Assembly (NCBI GenBank): GCA_947475125.1
Contig: CANJMX010000077.1
Location: 1 to 7,335, forward strand
Length of the DNA stretch: 7,335 nt
Direction of reading: 5' to 3'
DNA from: Actinomycetota bacterium
GTDB lineage: Bacteria > Actinomycetota > Thermoleophilia > Miltoncostaeales > Miltoncostaeaceae
The position numbers were made by a program, and so were the translations under genes. The notes below the pieces were generated by a model. The model worked only from the letters and a program-made list of their open reading frames with translations. It searched no databases and was not told the origin of the DNA. Shown here piece by piece: positions 1-5,433 of the stretch (its first letter is position 1; each line of letters begins with the position of its first letter).

Positions 1-22
1 CCGTACGCACGTCGTCGCTCAT
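1..22 (-). CDS. Start of an unidentified gene, cut by the window edge
   Basis: Only the first seven codons are visible, reading MSDDVRT. The ATG overlaps the TGA stop of the hydrolase gene before it in a 4-base ATGA junction, the classic arrangement for translational coupling. I call a gene here because the same kind of tight junction links the two genes immediately upstream, and because the frame is open to the edge. A weak purine-rich stretch (GGGG) lies about 10 bases before the ATG and no strong ribosome binding site is visible, as expected when ribosomes re-initiate after the upstream stop. Nothing can be said about function. It is probably another member of the murI-hydrolase operon. 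Confidence 0.5.
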
Positions 23-954
23 GCCAGGTGCCCCAGCCAGTCGCCGGCCATCATCGCGATTTCGTCGGCGCAGCCGGTGAACACATGGTCGGCGCCGGGC
101 ACCATGTCGAGCGCCACGTCGTGATTGCCAGCGGCACTGGCGATTGCCGCAAGTTCATACCCCTCCCCCGGAAGGATGAGGTGGTCGTTGCCCGCCTGAA
201 AGATTCCGATGGGCACCTTCACCAACCCGATGCGCTTGCGCGATTCGGCATGCGGCGACTCCGGCCCACGCGATGACCACCACGTGGCGTAGGTCCAGAT
301 CTCGGCGTTCTCGGGAGTGGTCAACGGTCCGTTTGCGCGGGTGACGGTGAAGATGCGGTCGTTTGGGGGGTCGTCGGGATCCTCCGCCACGATGGGCCGC
401 GCGATCTCCACCACCTCCTCGTAGGTGGGCGACGCACCAAACCTGAGCCACCGCATACGCAGCGACTCGGGGAGCGATTCGGGGTGGGCAACGGTGCACA
501 GCCCCACCACCTCGGGCGGCTGTACCTCGGCCACAAAGTTGGTGCATACCGTTGATCCCATGCTGTAGCCCAGCAGCGCCACGCGCGGGAATCCGTTGTT
601 CCTCGCCACATCAAGGGCCGCTCGGAGGTCGAGCACGGTCTTGTCGAACAGCCCGCCGCCAAAGAACGGGCCGTAGTTGGCCAACCGGGTGTTGATGGGC
701 ATGACCGAGAAGCCCTGATGCGCCAGGTCGAAGGCCAGACGCCTCGGCACTCCCGACAGGTAGTTGCCCACCGAGCCGTGCACGACGATCACCAGCAGGC
801 GGCGGCGCTCTGGGGCCCCGAACCGGGGGCGGAGGAGCATGCCATCCCACACGCGGCCATCATCAGTGTTCAGCGTCACGAGCCGGGTGCTGATCTCGCG
901 GTCGTCGCGCCCAAACTCCGGGCGGCGCCTGGCGCCGGTTCGTCGGGAACTCAC
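19..954 (-). CDS. Alpha/beta hydrolase, second of two tandem paralogues
   Basis: The 311-residue protein is a cytoplasmic-looking alpha/beta hydrolase with no signal peptide or membrane segment. Visible landmarks are the oxyanion-side His-Gly (VVHGSVGN, H59-G60), the nucleophile elbow GYSMG with Ser131, a probable acid Asp257 in AGNDHLI, and the base His290 in GADHVF. The insertion between nucleophile and acid carries TYATWWSSRGPE, nearly identical to the same region of the neighbouring hydrolase, so the two are paralogues. This copy has about 18 extra Arg-rich residues at its N-terminus. The start is GTG and overlaps the preceding TGA (GTGA); its own stop overlaps the next ATG. The fold and triad are clear, but substrate is unknown: an esterase, lipase-like enzyme, peptidase or thioesterase are all possible. 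It was probably produced by tandem duplication and is co-translated with its neighbour. Confidence 0.9.
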   Translation of the reverse strand: MSSRRTGARRRPEFGRDDREISTRLVTLNTDDGRVWDGMLLRPRFGAPERRRLLVIVVHGSVGNYLSGVPRRLAFDLAHQGFSVMPINTRLANYGPFFGGGLFDKTVLDLRAALDVARNNGFPRVALLGYSMGSTVCTNFVAEVQPPEVVGLCTVAHPESLPESLRMRWLRFGASPTYEEVVEIARPIVAEDPDDPPNDRIFTVTRANGPLTTPENAEIWTYATWWSSRGPESPHAESRKRIGLVKVPIGIFQAGNDHLILPGEGYELAAIASAAGNHDVALDMVPGADHVFTGCADEIAMMAGDWLGHLA

Positions 955-1850
955 TCAATCCCCCCGAGGAACTCCGTGACCGCATCGATCAGCAGGATCT
1001 CCTGCCCCTTGTAGAAGTGCCCCGCCTCGGGCACCCACACCAGTTCCACGTGGTTGTTACCCGATTCGCGCAGCAGGTCGGCCTGACGCTCGGCCTCCTC
1101 AGGGTCAACCACCTGATCCGCCGTGCCCTGGGCAAACAGTGTCGGCACCGTGACGTGCGGCAACTGGCGAAAGGCCATGGCCGCGTGGGCCTCGGGGCCC
1201 CGCGAGTGCCACCAGGTGCGATACGTGTACACCTCGCTGTCCTGCGGGCGACGGGTGGGGCCGCGGCTCTGTTCGATGACGAACAGACGGTCGTCCTCGG
1301 GGCGATCAGGAGTGCCCGATCCCACCACCCCGGCCAGGCGCTCCACGATCTGCTCGTACGACGGGTCGGCGCCCCACTTACGACTGCGCGCCTCCAGCGA
1401 CTGCGGCAGGCCCCACGGACCTGAGATCGAGATGAGCGCCCGTATACCGACAAGGTTGTGGGTGGCCACGTACCGGGCCGCCAGCGTGGCGCCGCTCGAA
1501 TACCCGCACACCACAATGCGGTCGTACCCCTGGGCCTCAAGCCACCAGAACGCGGCGGCGATGTCCTTGACGGCATCGTCGAAGATCGCCTTGCCAAAGA
1601 GCTGGCCCACATTGCCCATGCGGGTCTCCACCACCAGGGTGGGATACCCGGCGCGGGCCAGGCGCGAGGGCAGAAACCTGAGCGTGCCAACCAGGAAGTT
1701 GCCCATGATCCCGTGCACGTGGATGACCGCCGTGCGGTGGCCTGATGAGCGCTCACGCACCCGGGTGATGCGATCGTCGATGTGCAGCAGTGCGTCGTGC
1801 ACTTCGCCATCGGTGGCCGTAATCGTGGCGAGAACCCGCTCGACGCCCAT
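951..1850 (-). CDS. Alpha/beta hydrolase, first of two tandem paralogues
   Basis: The 299-residue protein is an alpha/beta hydrolase with a complete apparent triad: Ser118 in the elbow GYSSG, Asp245 in QGTADQVV and His278 in EAGHFY. The oxyanion-side motif is VHGIMGNF (H46-G47). It shares with the next gene the pattern TR..N.G..FG...FD after strand 4 and the cap-region motif TYRTWWHSRGPE, which matches 10 of 12 positions. No signal peptide or membrane segment is seen, so it is probably cytoplasmic. The ATG directly follows the murI TAG with no gap and no clear ribosome binding site, which suggests translation by re-initiation after murI. The gene ends in a GTGA overlap with the next one. Substrate is unknown. 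A role in cell-wall metabolism is conceivable from the murI linkage but is only inference. Confidence 0.92.
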   Translation of the reverse strand: MGVERVLATITATDGEVHDALLHIDDRITRVRERSSGHRTAVIHVHGIMGNFLVGTLRFLPSRLARAGYPTLVVETRMGNVGQLFGKAIFDDAVKDIAAAFWWLEAQGYDRIVVCGYSSGATLAARYVATHNLVGIRALISISGPWGLPQSLEARSRKWGADPSYEQIVERLAGVVGSGTPDRPEDDRLFVIEQSRGPTRRPQDSEVYTYRTWWHSRGPEAHAAMAFRQLPHVTVPTLFAQGTADQVVDPEEAERQADLLRESGNNHVELVWVPEAGHFYKGQEILLIDAVTEFLGGIE

Positions 1851-2672
1851 CTACGTCGCCGGGCCCACGCCCGGGTCTACGTGCTGCACATCCCCGAACG
1901 GCATCTGCATAAACCGCGTGCCGAGCGTGCCAAAGGCGTCAGGGTCGCCCGAGCATGCGAATGCGTAGTGCCCCTCGCGCCCGCCGTCGCGCAGCATGCC
2001 CTGCCTGCCGAGTGTGTCGGCGATCTCGCGGGCGATCTCCTCGCCCGACGAGATGAGCGTGGCGTCGGGCACCTGGCGTCGGATCAACTTGGCCACCATT
2101 GGGTAGTGCGTGCAGCCGAGGATGACCGTGTCAACATCGGCATCGCGAAGCGGCTGGGTGTACTCGCGCACCATGTCCACCACCGACTCATCAAATGGGT
2201 CGCCGCTCTGGATGGCTGGCGCAAGGCGTGGGCAGGCGACGGCGGTCACCTCGGCGCCCGCGTCGTGCGCGGCGATCATGCGCTGGTACGAACCCGACGC
2301 CACGGTGGCCTCGGTGGCCAGAAGGCCGATGCGGCGTGTGCGGCTGCTCTGCACGGCAGCATGGCTCTCGGCCGTCATCACGCCGATCACCGGTACATCA
2401 AGGTGCGTCTGAAGGTGGGCGAGCGCGGCGGCAGTGGCCGTGTTGCAAGCCACCACGATCATCTTCACGTCCTGCGCCAGCAACCACCCTGCGATGGCGT
2501 CGGCCCGTGCACGCAGATCCTCAGCCGACTTGTCGCCATACGGAAACCACTCGGTGTCACCGAAGTAGATGAAGTCCTCCGACGGGAGCCGGGCCAGCAG
2601 CTCGTCGAGCACGGTGAGTCCGCCCACGCCGGAGTCGAACACCCCGATGGGCCTATCTGCGTTACCTGCCAT
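1851..2672 (-). CDS. murI: Glutamate racemase
   Basis: MurI interconverts L- and D-glutamate without a cofactor and supplies D-Glu for the second residue of the peptidoglycan stem peptide; it acts in the cytoplasm. With the start used here it has 273 residues, normal for the family. Visible signatures are PIGVFDSGVGGLTV near the N-terminus (general-base Asp13 and Ser14), GDTEWFPYGDKS (substrate-loop PYG), VVACNTATAAA with catalytic Cys76, and GCTHYP with catalytic Cys187 and His189. Both catalytic cysteines are present, so it should be active. The frame stays open to 2729, adding 19 residues (PRRCRGTASGAW...) that do not resemble a MurI N-terminus. I therefore prefer the ATG at 2672, with the GTG three codons earlier as an alternative. 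It follows the secreted-protein gene by 69 bp and directly abuts the first hydrolase, so it is likely in an operon. The residues EWF before PYG are less usual than the common small or basic residues there. Confidence 0.97.
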   Translation of the reverse strand: MAGNADRPIGVFDSGVGGLTVLDELLARLPSEDFIYFGDTEWFPYGDKSAEDLRARADAIAGWLLAQDVKMIVVACNTATAAALAHLQTHLDVPVIGVMTAESHAAVQSSRTRRIGLLATEATVASGSYQRMIAAHDAGAEVTAVACPRLAPAIQSGDPFDESVVDMVREYTQPLRDADVDTVILGCTHYPMVAKLIRRQVPDATLISSGEEIAREIADTLGRQGMLRDGGREGHYAFACSGDPDAFGTLGTRFMQMPFGDVQHVDPGVGPAT

Positions 2673-2741
2673 TACCGGCACACGATAGAGCCATGCACCC
2701 GACGCTGTCCCTCGGCACCTGCGCGGCACCGATGGTGTTGC

Positions 2742-3281
2742 TCACCCGGTGTAGCGCACGAAGTTCATCGCGATGGTCGTCGTCGTGCCGCCCTGACGCA
2801 TGGCGAGCGAAATTGCCATCTTCTTGGGGGCGGTGGATCCAGCCTTCCGGATCGTCATCCGGTACGCGCGTGGGCTATCCCTCTCCCCATCGTCATCGAA
2901 GACGATCGTGTAGCCGTACTTGGGGCCGAAGTCGCCAACCACGAACACGCCGCTGTCGGCTTCATTCGCATTGAAGACCGGAAGATCGGTCAGGTACCGG
3001 CCGCTCCGGAACAACTTGAGGAAGGTGTTGGGGCCGCACCCGATGGACGGCGCACCCGGCCCCAGCGAGAGTTGCACCGGGCACGGCAGCACCTGACCAT
3101 TGATGTCCCAGCTCTTCAGCGTCCACACCCCATAGAAGCCGCCGCCGGCCGGAGTGGCCGTCGTCGCTCCCGGGCCCCCGGTGACAGGCGCAGCTGACGC
3201 CATCTGGACGGGAAGCAGGGCCACACAGGCAACAGCGATGGTGCCGGGCAGGATGAGGGATCGAAGCCTGCGGGGTCTCAT
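2742..3281 (-). CDS. Secreted protein of unknown function
   Basis: I do not recognise a family with confidence. The 179-residue product begins with a clear Sec signal: basic MRPRRLR, a hydrophobic core (about residues 9-25) and an Ala-X-Ala cleavage site near residue 30 (QMASA|AP). A short Gly/Thr/Pro-rich linker (about 33-48) leads to a compact domain starting GGFYGVWTLKSWDING. That domain is rich in beta-prone segments and has two cysteines (67 and 82) that could form a disulfide outside the membrane. The Gly-x-Trp opening followed by short strands is loosely like lipocalin-type barrels, but that is a guess. Cys19 lies inside the hydrophobic core with a poor lipobox (AVAC), so I do not call a lipoprotein. 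An AGGAG ribosome binding site 6 bases before the ATG fixes the start. It is the first gene of the run leading into murI. Confidence 0.8.
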   Translation of the reverse strand: MRPRRLRSLILPGTIAVACVALLPVQMASAAPVTGGPGATTATPAGGGFYGVWTLKSWDINGQVLPCPVQLSLGPGAPSIGCGPNTFLKLFRSGRYLTDLPVFNANEADSGVFVVGDFGPKYGYTIVFDDDGERDSPRAYRMTIRKAGSTAPKKMAISLAMRQGGTTTTIAMNFVRYTG

Positions 3282-3287
3282 GTGACG

Positions 3288-3292
3288 CTCCT
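3288..3292 (-). promoter_or_regulatory. Ribosome binding site of the secreted-protein gene
   Basis: The minus strand reads AGGAG followed by six bases (CGTCAC) and then ATG. This is a near-ideal Shine-Dalgarno site and supports the chosen start. It is also one of only two strong sites in the window, in contrast to the coupled downstream genes, which lack one. Confidence 0.8.
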
Positions 3293-3305
3293 AATCGCTG
3301 GGGGA

Positions 3306-3325
3306 TCTGAGGTCAGGCCCTCAGA
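3306..3325. repeat. Perfect inverted repeat in the leader of the secreted-protein gene
   Basis: Arms TCTGAGG and CCTCAGA (7 bp, perfect) flank a six-base centre. The element lies about 25-44 bases before the ATG of the secreted-protein gene, just before its ribosome binding site and downstream of a possible -10 element. It could be an operator or a leader stem-loop. No T-run follows on either strand, so it is not a canonical terminator. The pairing is seen directly; the role is inference. Confidence 0.4.
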
Positions 3326-3334
3326 ACTCATTTC

Positions 3335-3340
3335 ACAGTA
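3335..3340 (-). promoter_or_regulatory. Possible -10 element for the secreted-protein/murI operon
   Basis: On the minus strand the hexamer TACTGT fits the actinobacterial-type TANNNT pattern and lies about 54 bases before the ATG at 3281, in the only spacer that could hold the operon promoter. No TTGACA-like -35 is found at the usual distance, so the call is weak. If it is right, transcription would start near 3328, just ahead of the inverted repeat at 3306-3325. Confidence 0.25.
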
Positions 3341-3409
3341 TCGAATGCCCACTGAGATGCGGCACGTCGTGGCACCCGGCCCACCAGCCACCGACGCGCC
3401 AGCGGCCCA

Positions 3410-3439
3410 GTACGCCTGGCCTGTCCGGCGCAGGCGTAC
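3410..3439 (-). terminator. Hairpin with 9-bp perfect arms, probable terminator of the YdcZ-like gene
   Basis: Arms GTACGCCTG and CAGGCGTAC pair perfectly. Inside them GCC and GGC can add three more pairs with one bulged G, leaving a five-base loop. It lies about 45 bases past the stop of the YdcZ-like gene, in non-coding sequence. No U-tract follows on the minus strand, so it would be a non-canonical terminator of the kind often seen in high-GC actinobacteria, or an RNA-stabilising 3' hairpin. The structure is seen; the function is inferred. Confidence 0.45.
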
Positions 3440-3447
3440 AACCTCAG

Positions 3448-3464
3448 GAGTCCCGCGAGGACTC
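3448..3464 (-). terminator. Second hairpin directly behind the YdcZ-like gene
   Basis: Arms GAGTCC and GGACTC form a perfect 6-bp stem with a five-base loop, 19 bases past the TAG of the YdcZ-like gene. It is followed within eight bases by the longer hairpin at 3410-3439, so the two make a tandem stem-loop pair. There is no U-tract, so termination is plausible but not proven. Confidence 0.35.
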
Positions 3465-3483
3465 GGGTGGCGTCACCGCGCCC

Positions 3484-3930
3484 CTAGACCCGCCGCACCA
3501 GCAGCGCGAGGCTCGCCAGCAGCAGGACCACGGCAAGGATTCGGTCCCAACCGAACGACGCCACGGGCTGACCAAACCAGCCGAAGTTGTCGATGGCAGC
3601 GGCCAGTAGCACCTGCCCCAGCACCACGGCCACGAAGGTGGTGAGCACACCCACCCGGGGGGCAGCCACCAGCGTGCCGAACACCAACACGGCACCGCAC
3701 AGGCCACCGAGATACGCCCACCACGGTCCGCCACCGATGTTGACCAGCGACGAGCCCTGACCCACCACCAGCGCTCCCACCACAAGAACGATGGTGCCGA
3801 CGATGAACGACAACGCCGCGCTGGCGATTGGCGACCCCACCACCACCCGCAGCCGCGCATTGATTGGCGCCTGCGCCGCGATGAGCGCACCGCCGAGAAG
3901 CGGCAGCAGGATGTATGGGATGCGGTCCAC
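3484..3930 (-). CDS. YdcZ/DUF606-type small membrane transporter (DMT superfamily)
   Basis: The 148-residue product is almost entirely hydrophobic, with about five predicted membrane helices (roughly residues 5-22, 34-56, 70-88, 93-112 and 128-146). It carries the DUF606/YdcZ signatures QAPINARL at the end of helix 1, VGSPIASAALSFIVGT opening helix 2, GGPWWAYLGGLCGA before helix 3, APRVG leading into helix 4, and DNFGWFG after helix 4. Length matches the family. These proteins are half-size relatives of the drug/metabolite transporters and probably work as dimers; substrates are largely unknown. The start is GTG, fixed by an AAGGAG site six bases upstream. It is divergent from the DHA2 exporter and is followed by two hairpins, which suggests a single-gene unit. 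Family assignment is firm; substrate is not. Confidence 0.9.
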   Translation of the reverse strand: MDRIPYILLPLLGGALIAAQAPINARLRVVVGSPIASAALSFIVGTIVLVVGALVVGQGSSLVNIGGGPWWAYLGGLCGAVLVFGTLVAAPRVGVLTTFVAVVLGQVLLAAAIDNFGWFGQPVASFGWDRILAVVLLLASLALLVRRV

Positions 3931-3936
3931 GAAGGA

Positions 3937-3942
3937 CTCCTT
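3937..3942 (-). promoter_or_regulatory. Ribosome binding site that sets a GTG start for the YdcZ-like gene
   Basis: The minus strand reads AAGGAG, six bases (TCCTTC) and then GTG. This strong site decides the start, since no ATG lies nearby in frame. Confidence 0.8.
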
Positions 3943-3979
3943 GTTCAGCCAGTGATCAGACGCTTGCAGAGGAAACCTT

Positions 3980-3985
3980 TAGCAT
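3980..3985 (+). promoter_or_regulatory. Possible -10 element giving a leaderless DHA2 exporter mRNA
   Basis: TAGCAT fits TANNNT and matches TATAAT at four of six positions. Its last T is eight bases before the GTG at 3994, where transcription from such an element would be expected to begin. Neither candidate GTG (3952 or 3994) has a ribosome binding site at a proper distance. No clear -35 is present. This is a hypothesis supported by position only. Confidence 0.3.
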
Positions 3986-3993
3986 CACGCGCC

Positions 3994-5433
3994 GTGCCCG
4001 ACACCCTCGCCCCCAACGCGCCGCCGGTTCGCAAGAACCTCATCCTGCTGCTGGCGTGCCTGGGGCAGTTCATGGTGGTGCTCGACGTCGCCGTGGTAAA
4101 CGTGGCGCTGCCGATCATGCGCGTGGACCTCGGGTTCAGCCCCACCGGCCTTCAGTGGGTGGTCAATGCCTACACGCTCACCTATGCGGGCTTCCTGCTC
4201 CTGGGCGGTCGCGTCGCAGATCTGTTCGGGCGGCGGCGCATGTTTCTCGTGGGTCTTCTGGTGTTCACGCTGGCCAGCCTGGTGTGCGGATTCGCGCCAA
4301 GCGGATGGGCCATGATCACCGCCCGTGCGGTGCAGGGCGTGGGCGCGGCGATTCTCTCCCCCGTCACCCTCACCATCGTCACCACCACGTTCACTGAGGC
4401 CAAGGAGCGTTCCCGGGCACTCGGCATGTGGAGCGCCTCGCTGGCCAGCGGCGGCGCGGTGGGCGTGCTGATTGGCGGCATCCTCACCGACCTCCTCTCG
4501 TGGCGCTGGATCTTTCTCATCAACATTCCGGTGGGAGTGGCGGGGCTCATCGTGGGCCGCTGGGTCATTCCCGAGAGCTTCGGGTCGGGCGCAGGCAAGA
4601 AGCTCGACGTCGGCGGCGCGGTCACCATCACGCTGTCGCTCACCGCATTTGTGTACGGCATCGTGCAGACCAATACGCACGGCTGGGGTTCGGCATGGAC
4701 TCTGGTGCCCATCGCGGCCGCGGTGGTGCTGCTGGCCGCCTTCATCCTCATCGAGACCCGTCTGGCGTCGTCCCCCATCGTCCCCTTTGGGATGTTGAAG
4801 TCGCGCGCGCTCACCGGGGCCAACATCGCCATGGCCTGCGTGGGTGGCTCGATGTTCGCCATGTGGTACTTCGTGTCGCTGTACCTGCAGGAGGTGCTCA
4901 TGCTCTCGCCCCTGCAGGCGGGCCTCGGGTTTATCCCTGCGGCCCTCATCATCATCGTGGGCGCACAGATCGCCGGGCGAATCATGCCGCGCACCGGCCC
5001 CACCCCCATCCTTGCGGTCTCGGGCGTCATCATCGCCGTCGCGCTCTTCTGGATGTCATTCCTCTCAGCAGATGGCTCGTACTGGGTGGACATCCTCGGC
5101 CCCATCTCGCTGGTGTCCCTGGGGCTCGGTCTCAGCTTTCCACCGGGCACCTATGCCGCCATGTCGGCCGTGGGTCCGCAGATGGCCGGGTTGGCATCTG
5201 GCCTGGTCAACGCGTCGCGTCAGGTGGGCGGCGCCATCGGGCTGGCCGTGCTGGCCACTATCGCCGCCCACCGCACCGGGGCACTCCAAGCCGGCGAGTC
5301 CGCGGCCTCGGCGCTCGCCGACGGCTACGGCCGGGCCATCCTCGTGGGCGCCATCATCGCCCTGGGCGTCATCGCAGCCGCCCTTATGATCCCGCGATCA
5401 CGCCCCGAGCACGGTGGCCCGGCACAGAACTAG
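3994..5433 (+). CDS. DHA2-family (EmrB/QacA-type) major facilitator exporter
   Basis: This is a proton-driven multidrug-type exporter of the inner membrane with 14 predicted helices. It has 479 residues from the GTG at 3994, or 493 from the GTG at 3952. Family signatures, numbered from the longer form, are motif D1 LDVAVVNVALP (44-54), motif A GRVADLFGRRRMF (86-98), motif B ITARAVQGVGAAILSP (122-137, with Arg125) and motif C GGAVGVLIGG (167-176) followed by SWRWIFLINIPVG. A C-terminal half with NASRQVGGAIG (420-430) also fits. I prefer 3994 because the extra 14 residues are basic and unconserved-looking, and because 3952 would leave only 21 bp for two divergent promoters. The gene diverges from the YdcZ-like gene and converges on the MMPL gene with a shared CTAG at the stops. 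No TetR- or MarR-type regulator is visible nearby. The exported compound cannot be deduced. Confidence 0.95.
   Translation: MPDTLAPNAPPVRKNLILLLACLGQFMVVLDVAVVNVALPIMRVDLGFSPTGLQWVVNAYTLTYAGFLLLGGRVADLFGRRRMFLVGLLVFTLASLVCGFAPSGWAMITARAVQGVGAAILSPVTLTIVTTTFTEAKERSRALGMWSASLASGGAVGVLIGGILTDLLSWRWIFLINIPVGVAGLIVGRWVIPESFGSGAGKKLDVGGAVTITLSLTAFVYGIVQTNTHGWGSAWTLVPIAAAVVLLAAFILIETRLASSPIVPFGMLKSRALTGANIAMACVGGSMFAMWYFVSLYLQEVLMLSPLQAGLGFIPAALIIIVGAQIAGRIMPRTGPTPILAVSGVIIAVALFWMSFLSADGSYWVDILGPISLVSLGLGLSFPPGTYAAMSAVGPQMAGLASGLVNASRQVGGAIGLAVLATIAAHRTGALQAGESAASALADGYGRAILVGAIIALGVIAAALMIPRSRPEHGGPAQN

Noticed and set aside
2728..2752. CACCG...CGGTG inverted repeat around the stop of the secreted-protein gene
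   Set aside because: The arms are only five bases with a long loop, no T-run follows, and the genes on either side look co-transcribed, so a terminator call is not justified.
1782..3197. A 471-codon plus-strand open frame opposite murI and the secreted-protein gene
   Set aside because: It is antisense to the convincing murI frame. Its translation is His/Arg/Gly-rich with no family motif, typical of a high-GC shadow frame.
2742..3281. Lipoprotein reading of the secreted protein through Cys19
   Set aside because: The sequence before Cys19 is a poor lipobox (Ala at -3), and a standard Ala-X-Ala cleavage site follows near residue 30.
3952..3993. The longer N-terminus of the DHA2 exporter starting at GTG 3952
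   Set aside because: There is no ribosome binding site, the added residues are basic and unlike the family, and it would leave only 21 bp between divergent starts. It is kept as an alternative rather than the main call.
4182..5150. A 322-codon minus-strand open frame opposite the DHA2 gene
   Set aside because: It is a shadow of the transporter; the Met/Thr/Pro-rich translation has no recognisable domain and no ribosome binding site was found to support it.
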